Assembly (NCBI RefSeq): GCF_000306235.2
Contig: NZ_AKWZ02000001.1
Coordinates: 283,497-347,496 of the forward strand
Length of the DNA: 64,000 nucleotides
Reading direction: 5' to 3'
Source of the DNA: Leptospira fainei serovar Hurstbridge str. BUT 6
Lineage (GTDB): Bacteria > Spirochaetota > Leptospiria > Leptospirales > Leptospiraceae
The notes under the pieces were generated by a model. It saw only the letters and a list, made by a program, of their open reading frames with translations, was not told where the DNA came from and ran no database searches. Within the stretch, counting starts at the first letter, position 1. Each line of letters opens with the position of its first letter. The position numbers and the translations under genes are program-made. Of the stretch, positions 18,927 to 27,270 are shown piece by piece.

Positions 18927-19352
18927 ATGAATCCCCGAACAATAATTTACCTAATTTCGCGTATACGAGACGAATTTCATCGACACTTAAATCGGGAACT
19001 CAAGGAAAAAGGTCTAGGACAATTATCCACCACTCACGCCGACATACTTTTTGCCTTGGCGATGTCTAAGAAAGTTCCGATGCAAGAAATCGCCAAAATG
19101 ATCGATAGGGATAAATCGACTTTAACGGCGCTGGTGGATAAGTTGGAGGATCTAGGATACGTTGAGCGGGCACGGGATAACGGGGATCAGAGAGTAGTGA
19201 ATCTGCAGCTTACAAAGAAAGCCTACTCCATACGACCGATTATGCTCGGCATCTCCAGATCCCTACTGTCAGGATTATACAAAGGATTTTCGGAACCGGA
19301 AAAAAAAGAATTAGTCCGGTTATTGGATAAACTTTATAAAAATTTAAAGTGA
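18927..19352 (+). CDS. MarR-family transcriptional regulator
   Basis: A winged-helix regulator of 141 residues. Helix 1 ([20 protein letters not shown]) and the C-terminal helix give the dimerisation part. The DNA-binding core is [20 protein letters not shown] (helix-turn-helix) followed by [19 protein letters not shown] (the wing), a near-perfect MarR pattern. It is co-directional with the MaoC hydratase and may control it or respond to a related ligand; that link is inferred from position only. Confidence 0.88.
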   Translation: MNPRTIIYLISRIRDEFHRHLNRELKEKGLGQLSTTHADILFALAMSKKVPMQEIAKMIDRDKSTLTALVDKLEDLGYVERARDNGDQRVVNLQLTKKAYSIRPIMLGISRSLLSGLYKGFSEPEKKELVRLLDKLYKNLK

Positions 19353-19394
19353 TTTCCGAAAGTCGATCTCTCCGGATTGGAATTTCGATCTCAA

Positions 19395-21089
19395 TTATAA
19401 AAAGAAAAATTCCTCAATGGACACGAGCAACTGCCTTTCGGCCGGGTTCTTTCCGACTATTTGCTCAGGTTTTCTACGCCTTCCCGGAGTCCATGGATGA
19501 AGTAGCCCCCTGTATTTGGCTAAGAGAGAGCCGATTTTCTCTTTTTCCAGTTCTTGAAGCTTTCTGAAATCCGGTACGATCAAGGAATTCAAATCTCCCG
19601 GTTCCACTTTTCTCAAACCTTGCGCATATTCCCTGGTTCTGGACTCCAATTCTTTATGAGCGTGCGGCGTGATTAAATACGCAAACAGAAGATCCTCATA
19701 CTCCTGGTATCCGGGCTTTGCGGTGAAACCGTGAAAACACGTAAGATTGACCGCGGGACTTGAGTTCAACACGAATCGAATATCCTCGCGATGAAAGGAA
19801 GTCGCTAAAATCCTGGCAGGTTCCCTACTTTCCTGCGAATGCCAGGGCCGTCTTCGAGAAGGAAGAAAACGATTGGGAACTCCCCGTTTAATTCCTTCCT
19901 CTAGATATTTCTTAATTCCTTTATGATTGTCTATACTTCGGACTTCCTTGGCGTCCAAAAGCCAAACCTTAGCTCCTCCCGATCGAAGTACATTCCAGTC
20001 ATCACCGGTAAAGAAAGGAGAAAGGGCGTATTGGGCCTTTGGGATGGAAGAACGAAGAAATTCAGGCGGTATCTGTAAATTTAAAACTTCTTTTTCGGAA
20101 AGTAGGAAAAATCCGTTATCCCCTGTCGCGATTCCTCTGCGAAATTTTCCGAACTCAAGAATTGAAACCCTATCAAGTTGGGAACTCTTCGCCATACTCA
20201 CATAATTATTGTTAGACGATATTTTCGCATCACTTTTTATTTTATAAATATTATCCTTATCTTTCCGAAGTAATCGAGTCCATTTATCTCCGGCATTTAA
20301 CACTACCTTTCTCCATTCTATGCTTTCGATGGATGTTCCTTCGCTATTAAGGGAGGATGAAGGAACACGCGACCATAAAAATCCGGACGATTCCGGTTTT
20401 AATTTTTCTAAAAACAGTATACAGGAGGATGTTACCGCTCCTGAAAACAAAGACCAGGATGAATCCAAGAAAAGTATTCTTCTAAGCGAATCCGATTCGA
20501 GAAGCGCACGTTTAACGGGGATTCCATATCCGGCGTTTAGGAATTCGTAAGGAAGGAGCACCGCTCCTCTTCCCCCTTCCTTAAGTAGGGAAAGAATTCT
20601 CAAAAGAAAAAAAACGTATAAGTTCGCTGTACCAGGAATTGAAACTCCCACTTGTTTTTTGAATGTTTTGAGCAGATCGTTTCCAAGCTTCGAATGATTG
20701 AGCCGTTTATAAGGCGGATTACACAAGATCGCATCGTAAAGAAAATCCACTTTTGCAGTTAAGAAATCGCCTAAAGTTAAAAACTTTGAACCGCCTTCCG
20801 CTCCACTTTTGTCAAGAATTTGCTGACACTCTCTAAATAAAATCGGATCAATCTCCCAGCCGTGGAATTCGGTATAAGCCGAGCAATCGGTCATGGAAAA
20901 AAAAATCCCTTTGCCCGCAGCAGGATCCAAGACTCGAAAGGGAGACTTAGCTTCGAATTTCGATTTTGCTCCGGAAGTCCACTCAACCATTATTTTAGCC
21001 AAAGAGGGCGGCGTAAAAAATTGACCTAAAGCTTTGGAGGAAGTGATCAATCTATGTTTCGAAGGATTGTAAGTTGACTGAATAAACAT
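19395..21089 (-). CDS. TaqI/Eco57I-like adenine-N6 DNA methyltransferase, no nuclease domain
   Basis: A 564-residue gamma-class N6-adenine methyltransferase. SAM motif X/I region: ALGQFFTPPSLAKIMVEW at about 20-37, then RVLDPAAGKGIFF at 52-64. Catalytic motif IV is NPPY at 124-127. The rest (about 270-564) corresponds to the target-recognition part of M.TaqI-like enzymes. The protein starts directly at the methyltransferase fold, so the nuclease domain of type IIG enzymes is absent, and no restriction gene flanks it. It may be a solitary regulatory or protective methylase. The recognition site is unknown. There is no clear ribosome binding site. Confidence 0.8.
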   Translation of the reverse strand: MFIQSTYNPSKHRLITSSKALGQFFTPPSLAKIMVEWTSGAKSKFEAKSPFRVLDPAAGKGIFFSMTDCSAYTEFHGWEIDPILFRECQQILDKSGAEGGSKFLTLGDFLTAKVDFLYDAILCNPPYKRLNHSKLGNDLLKTFKKQVGVSIPGTANLYVFFLLRILSLLKEGGRGAVLLPYEFLNAGYGIPVKRALLESDSLRRILFLDSSWSLFSGAVTSSCILFLEKLKPESSGFLWSRVPSSSLNSEGTSIESIEWRKVVLNAGDKWTRLLRKDKDNIYKIKSDAKISSNNNYVSMAKSSQLDRVSILEFGKFRRGIATGDNGFFLLSEKEVLNLQIPPEFLRSSIPKAQYALSPFFTGDDWNVLRSGGAKVWLLDAKEVRSIDNHKGIKKYLEEGIKRGVPNRFLPSRRRPWHSQESREPARILATSFHREDIRFVLNSSPAVNLTCFHGFTAKPGYQEYEDLLFAYLITPHAHKELESRTREYAQGLRKVEPGDLNSLIVPDFRKLQELEKEKIGSLLAKYRGLLHPWTPGRRRKPEQIVGKNPAERQLLVSIEEFFFL

Positions 21090-21258
21090 TTAGCTTAGCG
21101 AGTCGCCCGCCTATTTAGCGTTAATACGACGAATACGGATTCGAAGATGCTTACAAGCCTTATTGGAGAAATAAAAAAAAGGAGGATTTTTTGCAGGAAA
21201 TATCTTTAGTATACGCTTAGTATACAGTTATAATAAGAAAAAAATTTGAAAAATGCGA

Positions 21259-22218
21259 CTAAGGAGTTTTAGGCGAAAGTTTTTCGCCAATAAGACGTGC
21301 AACTGATTCCAGTTGTACTTCTTTTGCCAAGTCGAATGCAGTTTTGCCTTCTATATCCGAAAGAGTTATATCCGCCCCCAAAGCTATTAACTTCTCAGCC
21401 GCACCGACATTTTTCCGGTAAATTGCCTCGATCAAGGGAGTTTTACCTCGGGCATCCCGATGATTCAGGTTTGTACCTGCCTTTGCGAGAACGTCGAAAA
21501 TTTTCGGGTCGGTGCCAAGCGTCTCCGTCGCATAATGAAAAGCGTTTCGGGCTCCGATTTGTTTGGGTCCTTCAGGAGTTTGAATCTCTTTTAAGCGACT
21601 TGTAAAGACGGGTTTTGCTCCGTTTGCCAATAAGTATTCGGTAATGGAAAGATCGGGAGAGGAGGAGGCTCCGCCGACCGCAAGAAAGAGCGGATATTCC
21701 TCGACACCACCTGGATCGTGATTCGGGTTTGCTCCGTTCTCGACTAAAAATTTTACGAGAGTGAGGTTCTTATTCCGTATCGCCATATTCAAGAGAGACA
21801 CAGGATGTTGATCCTCTCCTTTTCTGGCCATATATTCAATCTGCGCTCCCGACTCAATCAAACGCTTTGCCTCGGCGAGATCGTCCATATCCGGTACCTT
21901 GACTTTAAGAAGAGGAAGAAGCCGATAGAAAAGGACCGAATTTCCGTCCTGATCCTGAGCGTTTAAGTTCGCTCCATTCTTGATTAGAAATTCGACGACA
22001 TCTTCGCCTTGCGCGAGCATGAGAGCGGTTCGACCTTCCTCATCCTTTGCGTCGATTCTTGCGCCTTGTGAAAGCAGAGTTTCCACTTTCTTCAGAGTAC
22101 CTTCTTTTACCGAAGAAAGGAATTCCCTATCCTGCTCCGGAGTAGCGGATATAGAGATGGAAAGACATAACGCGAGTAAGATTTGATATCTCCAATACCT
22201 TTTAAAATTTAGAATCAT
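21259..22218 (-). CDS. Secreted ankyrin-repeat protein
   Basis: From the ATG at 22218 it has 319 residues: a signal peptide (hydrophobic stretch LLALCLSISISA, about residues 11-22), then about seven ankyrin repeats to the C-terminus. Typical units are GARIDAKDEEGRTALMLA, NGANLNAQDQDGNSVLFY, NGANPNHDPGG, and GADITLSDIEGKTAFDLA. Such proteins bind other proteins; no enzymatic domain is present. Export to the periplasm or beyond is inferred from the signal. It is divergent from the amidase gene. Confidence 0.85.
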   Translation of the reverse strand: MILNFKRYWRYQILLALCLSISISATPEQDREFLSSVKEGTLKKVETLLSQGARIDAKDEEGRTALMLAQGEDVVEFLIKNGANLNAQDQDGNSVLFYRLLPLLKVKVPDMDDLAEAKRLIESGAQIEYMARKGEDQHPVSLLNMAIRNKNLTLVKFLVENGANPNHDPGGVEEYPLFLAVGGASSSPDLSITEYLLANGAKPVFTSRLKEIQTPEGPKQIGARNAFHYATETLGTDPKIFDVLAKAGTNLNHRDARGKTPLIEAIYRKNVGAAEKLIALGADITLSDIEGKTAFDLAKEVQLESVARLIGEKLSPKTP

Positions 22219-22427
22219 ATTCGTCGAGTTCCCGCTTTGTATCCCTGTGCCCATTTTGATGGAACTACCTATTCGGAAAATGAAAATTCCTCATAGTCCC
22301 GGAATTGCCTTGACCCTCTATATTCCTTCCTTACGTTCCTTTTCTTTAGAGAGAATCGAGAGTGATTTCGTTCCCCTATTATTAGACCGGGTTCGGAAAT
22401 TATCGGGGAATGGAAAGGACGGATATT

Positions 22428-23918
22428 ATGGCGAAAGAGACGCAAGATTTCGAAGCATACGATGCATTAGGGCTTTCCGAGTTGATCCGCCGAAAAAAAG
22501 CTCACCCGAAAGAATTAGTGGAATTTTCTGCTAAGAAAATCGAGATTCTGAATCCTAAATTAAATGCAGTCACCCAACAAACGATCGAGCAAGCAAGGAG
22601 CCTGGCCGCTTCCGGCAAGGCTCCCAAAGGCCCTTTTTTTGGCGTCCCTATCTTACTTAAGGACATCATACATGAAGTAAAGGGCGAACGAATCACTTCC
22701 GGATCTAGGGCCTATCGTAAATATATTGCAGAATCGGACACGGAATTCGTTTCGAGATTCAGAAAAGCCGGATTCTTATTCCTGGGCACGACTAATGTTC
22801 CGGAATTCGCTTTGATGGGAATTACCGAGCCGAAGCTTCACGGGCCAACGAGAAATCCTTGGGACCTGGAGCGCACTCCCGGCGGCTCCAGCGGTGGATC
22901 GGCTGCCGCCGTCGCATCCGGAATGGTTTCTATTGCTACGGGTTCGGACGGCGGAGGTTCGATTCGAATTCCAGCCGCCTATTGCGGGTTATTCGGATTA
23001 AAACCGAGTAGAGGTCGAGTACCGGTTTATCCGTTAGGAAGAATTTGGCAAGGCGCTTCTGTAGATCATGTACTGACCAAATCCGTACGTGATAGCGCCG
23101 CAATTTTGGATTTAGTCTGCGGGATTACTCACGCGGAAGCTTTCTCATTAGAAAAACCTAAATCTCCCTTTCTTTCCGAAACTAGAAAAGCTCCCGGAAA
23201 ATTAAGAATCGCTTATTCATTTCAATCTCCGATCGGCACAGGAGTGAACGCCGATCATTCGGAAGCGGTTTTAGAGACTGCCAAGCTATTAAAATCCTTA
23301 GGCCATAAAGTGGAAGAATCCGCTCCGAATATCGACGGCAAAAAATTGGCAAAGGCCTATGTCATGATGTATTTCGGAGAGGTTGCTGCAGAAATTCAAA
23401 AATTAGAAACGATTCTCGGGCGAAAGGCCAGGATGGGAGACGTCGAATCGACGACATGGATCCTTGGTTTATTGGGTCGCTCGATCGGGGCCGGCGAATT
23501 CGTCTCAGCGATACGCTACTGGGATCAGGCGGCTTTTCGAACCGAGGAATTCCATCGGGAGTACGACGTTTATCTTACCCCAGCGACTGCGGAACCGCCG
23601 GCAAAAATCGGCGAGTTAGCTCCGAAATTCTACGAAGAGATTGCCATGCAAATCATCGGCCGCGCCGGTTTAGGAAAACTTTTATTGGCTACGGGTATGG
23701 TCGATCAAATTGTGGGAAAAAATCTATCTCGCACTCCGTTTACTCAACTCGCCAATTTAACGGGACAGCCATCGATGTCGGTGCCCTTGTCTCGAACAAG
23801 ATTTGGTCTGCCGATCGGAATGATGTTTACTGGGGCTCGAGGTCGCGAAGATATCTTGATCAGGCTCGCCTCGCAATTGGAAAAAGCAAAACCTTGGGCC
23901 AGTATCGCAAAAGCATAA
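22428..23918 (+). CDS. Amidase-signature family hydrolase
   Basis: An amidase of about 496 residues from the ATG at 22428, which has AAGGA 8 bases upstream; another ATG at 22410 lies too close to its GGGGA. The catalytic Ser-cisSer-Lys system is intact: Lys in VPILLKDI, the glycine-serine stretch [14 protein letters not shown], and the nucleophile region [16 protein letters not shown]. The C-terminal [18 protein letters not shown] is also typical. It resembles broad amidases more than GatA, and no gatB or gatC is adjacent. The substrate is unknown. Confidence 0.88.
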   Translation: MAKETQDFEAYDALGLSELIRRKKAHPKELVEFSAKKIEILNPKLNAVTQQTIEQARSLAASGKAPKGPFFGVPILLKDIIHEVKGERITSGSRAYRKYIAESDTEFVSRFRKAGFLFLGTTNVPEFALMGITEPKLHGPTRNPWDLERTPGGSSGGSAAAVASGMVSIATGSDGGGSIRIPAAYCGLFGLKPSRGRVPVYPLGRIWQGASVDHVLTKSVRDSAAILDLVCGITHAEAFSLEKPKSPFLSETRKAPGKLRIAYSFQSPIGTGVNADHSEAVLETAKLLKSLGHKVEESAPNIDGKKLAKAYVMMYFGEVAAEIQKLETILGRKARMGDVESTTWILGLLGRSIGAGEFVSAIRYWDQAAFRTEEFHREYDVYLTPATAEPPAKIGELAPKFYEEIAMQIIGRAGLGKLLLATGMVDQIVGKNLSRTPFTQLANLTGQPSMSVPLSRTRFGLPIGMMFTGARGREDILIRLASQLEKAKPWASIAKA

Positions 23919-24629
23919 ACGCTAATACTTCAACTACAACCTCGATAAAAGGGAAGTCGTCATTTATCGTTCGCGAAAAAATTCTTTATACGCCGATCCG
24001 GAAGTTCCCGATTTGATCCTAGCCGGATCATTTCAGTTACATCGTCCTTCATCGATTCGGATACAAAAACCCGGTTCCGAATGTCACAAAATCGACATAC
24101 TGTCGGTTATTTTTCTTTCTTTTTTCGGTGGTCGTAAGAAGAATTATAAGACAAATATAATTGGACCGCACCTTTCTTTTCCTACAATTTTAACTACGTT
24201 AGGATCGATTTGTCCTCTAATTAAATTTGGAAATCGAATAGAATCCGAAGTCGGTTCTATTTTAGAAGTAGTTTTAGTTTAAAATGAGAGTTCGTTCGGT
24301 TTGAAAGACCAATCATCTAGATTCAAGAAAATCTCATAAATGTTTTTGTAAAATTTCCCGCCTAGATCCTACTCAAAGAAGGTATATTCGAAAGTTTAAT
24401 ACGCTTACTATTATTACTTAAGTAATCATCGCAAACTAAATTTTATAATTTTAGGTGACAAAGAGAGATAATTAGGATATCAAGCGATCTATAGTATTTT
24501 TGAAATAGCGATTTTAAACTTTGTAACTTGGGATTTAGATAATTACATGAGTTTTGCTCGGATCCGACGTTAATAGCAATTTAAAAGGCTATCCGCAAAT
24601 AACATGAAAATCCTCGAAGGAAGAGTCAG
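23919..24629. other. AT-rich gene-poor stretch
   Basis: This 711-base stretch holds no convincing gene. An 89-codon frame at 24013-24282 starts with TTG, has no ribosome binding site and no recognisable motif. From about 24120 onward the sequence becomes markedly richer in A and T than the neighbouring genes. No tRNA, repeat array or terminator with a T tract was seen. Confidence 0.5.
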
Positions 24630-25538
24630 TTGAACCAGACTTGTTACCTGTGTGAAAGTCAAAAGAATGAAACTGTTTTTATCGAAAACAGTATCGCTAT
24701 AGTTCGTTGTTTGCATTGCGATCACGTATTTTCCACGTACGAGCAAGACGAACATTATGAAGGATACTGGGGTGAAGAGGAAACTTCCTATGATTTAAAC
24801 TGGTGGGACCTTGCGCATAGGGAAATTTACCAGGACTTCATCGAAAAATTTCTATCTTCGCCTAAGGGAAACATCCTGGATGTCGGTTGTGGGTTAGGTT
24901 TCTTTATTAAAATGGTCAACAATAATCGACCTGGTTGGGAGGCTGTCGGTTACGAGATCTCAAACCAAGCAATAAAGTTCGCGAAGGAAAAAAACGGGTT
25001 AAAAAACGTTCATTCCGGTATCGTACAAACGAGCAATCTTCCTAAAGAAAAGTTCGATATTATCACGTTATGGGACGTAATCGAACACATCCCGAGGCCT
25101 CACGCCTTAATTACGTATCTGTTCACATTATTAAAACCGGGAGGATTTCTATTTATCCAAACCCCCAACTTTCCGGTTCAGTTATTTAAAGCAAAGTTGA
25201 AAGTTTTGATCAGCGGCATGAGGCCCGACTGTCATTATCTTGAAGCTAAAGATCACATAAATGATTATTCCGAAAAAACTTTATCCATGCTATCAAAGCA
25301 GTGCGGATTTTCCTCGGTAGAATTTACGATCCTAAAACCGATCGCCTCCGTTTCCGGCAACAGCGCTAAATTGGGTGTTATTTTGAAAAAGTTATTCTAT
25401 TTTAGTACTTTATTAATTTGGAAACTAACGTTCAAGCGGATCAACGTAAATCTTACTCTTTTTGCACAATTTCACAAAGAACAGAAGCGCACGTCTCCAC
25501 CTGTCGCAAAATCGGCCAGCCTAAATTCAATTAGCTAA
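24630..25538 (+). CDS. Class I SAM methyltransferase with N-terminal zinc ribbon
   Basis: A 302-residue protein with a TTG start 6 bases after GAAGGAAG. Four cysteines in CYLCESQ and RCLHCDHVF (residues about 4-33) form a zinc ribbon. The methyltransferase core has motif I as ILDVGCGLGFFIKM, then the acidic region EAVGYEIS, and FDIITLWDVIEHI with LLKPGGFLFIQTPN after it. This Methyltransf_11/23-type layout is common in surface-polysaccharide and antibiotic sugar clusters and in methylation of small molecules. No such cluster is adjacent. It stands alone in AT-rich DNA, which may point to transfer. Confidence 0.82.
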   Translation: MNQTCYLCESQKNETVFIENSIAIVRCLHCDHVFSTYEQDEHYEGYWGEEETSYDLNWWDLAHREIYQDFIEKFLSSPKGNILDVGCGLGFFIKMVNNNRPGWEAVGYEISNQAIKFAKEKNGLKNVHSGIVQTSNLPKEKFDIITLWDVIEHIPRPHALITYLFTLLKPGGFLFIQTPNFPVQLFKAKLKVLISGMRPDCHYLEAKDHINDYSEKTLSMLSKQCGFSSVEFTILKPIASVSGNSAKLGVILKKLFYFSTLLIWKLTFKRINVNLTLFAQFHKEQKRTSPPVAKSASLNSIS

Positions 25539-25579
25539 GATCCGTTTCGTAAACATTCTCCGAAATAAGGAAGATTTGG

Positions 25580-25609
25580 TCAAATGAGTCCGACGAGTCA
25601 TTTGATTTT
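25580..25609 (+). terminator. Probable terminator of the methyltransferase gene
   Basis: TCAAATGA and TCATTTGA form a perfect 8-bp stem around a 10-base loop. It is followed directly by TTTTG and a T-rich stretch, 41 bases after the stop codon. This fits a plus-strand intrinsic terminator of modest strength. Confidence 0.5.
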
Positions 25610-25638
25610 GATTTAGTCGGGAATCCTATAAGAGCATA

Positions 25639-25977
25639 TTAGCAAGCGTTCTCTTCATAATCCATTAATTGTTTTATAAAATACGCGTCTTCCAGCCCTG
25701 TCCATCGACTTCTAACAATCTGATCGACGATAATGGAACATTTTACTTTCGTTTTCTTCGTGGCAGAAAGAGCTAATCGAAAGACACCATCTAAATTTTC
25801 ATCGCCTTGATAAATATATTCCGCCCGAGGAAGTTCAAAAACTTTTCCGGGTAATCCCGAGATTGTCGTTTGGAATTTTCTTTTTTTCATTTCTTTATCC
25901 AGAACGCGATAAGGGTCATTATCCGTATTATGTCTTAGTGCTTTCTTTAGTTCAATTCTAACGGTAAAAAAGGTCAT
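25639..25977 (-). CDS. Small protein resembling the GhoS/DUF2622 family
   Basis: A 112-residue protein. The start is well supported by GGGGG about 7 bases upstream of the ATG. The order of features matches what I remember of GhoS/DUF2622 proteins: FTVRIELKKA strand, a helix ending in MKKRKF, TTISG strand, FELPRAEYIYQG, a helix FRLALSATKK, then CSIIVDQ and SRWTGLED. This would be a ferredoxin-like fold. GhoS is the endoribonuclease antitoxin of the type V GhoT/GhoS system. No small hydrophobic GhoT-like gene is seen next to it. Family placement is from memory and function is not established. Confidence 0.5.
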   Translation of the reverse strand: MTFFTVRIELKKALRHNTDNDPYRVLDKEMKKRKFQTTISGLPGKVFELPRAEYIYQGDENLDGVFRLALSATKKTKVKCSIIVDQIVRSRWTGLEDAYFIKQLMDYEENAC

Positions 25978-26597
25978 TGGCGTCCCCCTGTAAAGACTGT
26001 GCAGTATAACATTTATCTACTATTCGGTAAATTATTAATTTCATTTAATTCAATCAAAACAACTATATATTATCAACAAATTCCTCCGCCGGATTTTTCG
26101 AAAATATCGGAAAGAAATTATAAAATTCTATTTTGTGCGTTATTTAGGCAATCATTAAGCTTTACGTGCTTATCCGAGATAACCCGATCGGAGTATTAAA
26201 ATGAAAATCTGTCGTCTTGACTTTTGTTAAGATTTCTTAAATGAATTTTATTCTCAAATATTCGCCGTCGACCTTTTAGCATTAATAAAAACTCGAGCAA
26301 TCAAGGTGGAAAGAAAAAAGGGCATGCAAAACGAATAAATTGAAAACCTACATCTCAGAAAGAGGTCGAGTCCGGATAATTCTTTTTTTCTATCGAAGAT
26401 TATTTCCAAGAGAATTGTGCGCAACGAGAGGATAGAATTTTTCTCATACCCCAAAGATATTTCCTGATCTTTCCAGACGCCCCCGGAGTGAAGTTCTCCC
26501 AAAAACCGTGAACCCCGACGTTTTGCTTTCGGGAATTTCATTCGCTCGATAGGAAGTAACACTTTACAAATCTAGAGAACCTAAATCAAATACCCTA
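25978..26597. other. Gene-poor stretch before the flavin reductase gene
   Basis: A 620-base AT-rich stretch between divergent genes. Open frames at 25999-26199 (plus) and 26254-26562 (minus) lack ribosome binding sites and recognisable motifs, and their composition is not coding-like. It probably holds promoters for the flanking divergent genes, but I could not pick out a convincing -35/-10 pair. Confidence 0.45.
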
Positions 26598-27077
26598 ATG
26601 TCCCTAAGCCATGATGATTTTAAGAATGCCCTTTCTCATTTTTCCTCCGGTGTGACCGTGATTACGTATTCGGACACGACGAGAACGGGTGGACTTACCG
26701 TAAGCAGCTTCACCTCTTTATCGTTGGACCCTCCGTTAATCTTATTCAATTTGCAGAAGAATATCTCCAGTCATGATCCATTATTGGCATCGGGAAAATT
26801 TACGGTTAACATTCTTTCTGCAGAACAGGAGAAGCTTTCCAACCAATTCGCATCTGGAAAAATCGATAAGCATGATTTGATCCAAACTTTGGCATGCAGT
26901 CTTGGCCATAACGGAGTCCCCTACTTGGATGGAACCCTATCCCGGTTGGAATGTGATTTGGAAAAGCAGATAGACGGGGGAGATCATACTATCGTGGTCG
27001 GCCGGGTTCTCTTTGCCGCTTCGGACGATTCAAAGCGACCCCTTCTCTATTATCGCAGGGCTTACTATAACATCTAA
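26598..27077 (+). CDS. Flavin reductase-like protein (FMN-binding split barrel)
   Basis: A 159-residue protein of the flavin reductase family that uses NAD(P)H to reduce FMN or FAD, often to supply a monooxygenase. It shows the fold from start to end: FKNALSHFSSGVTVITYSDT, GLTVSSFTSLSLDPPLILFN (flavin phosphate region), FTVNILSAEQE, and GGDHTIVVGRVL (conserved GDH) near residue 130. No partner oxygenase is adjacent. The ribosome binding site is weak. Confidence 0.85.
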   Translation: MSLSHDDFKNALSHFSSGVTVITYSDTTRTGGLTVSSFTSLSLDPPLILFNLQKNISSHDPLLASGKFTVNILSAEQEKLSNQFASGKIDKHDLIQTLACSLGHNGVPYLDGTLSRLECDLEKQIDGGDHTIVVGRVLFAASDDSKRPLLYYRRAYYNI

Positions 27078-27270
27078 AATGAGAGTAAGCCGAGTTACTT
27101 CTCCCTTTAAAATTCCGGGCGGAAAGCGGTCAGGACCCAATTCGAGTTCCCTAACCCGCAAAATTTGATTAGGTCTTGAATCGGAAATTCTTCGTCTCCG
27201 ATCCGAGACTTGACCTATTTCGGTGAAAGTAGTTTCCCTTGGGCCTAGAGCGGGAAAAACTGGTCCCGTA

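Noticed and set aside
24013..24282. 89-codon plus-strand frame after the amidase
   Set aside because: TTG start without a ribosome binding site and no recognisable motif.
26254..26562. 102-codon minus-strand frame in the gene-poor stretch
   Set aside because: No ribosome binding site, no motif, and Arg/Lys-rich text with isolated hydrophobic residues.
27079..27168. 29-codon frame between the flavin reductase and purL
   Set aside because: It could be a leader peptide, but it has no ribosome binding site of its own and no repeated codon pattern of an attenuator.
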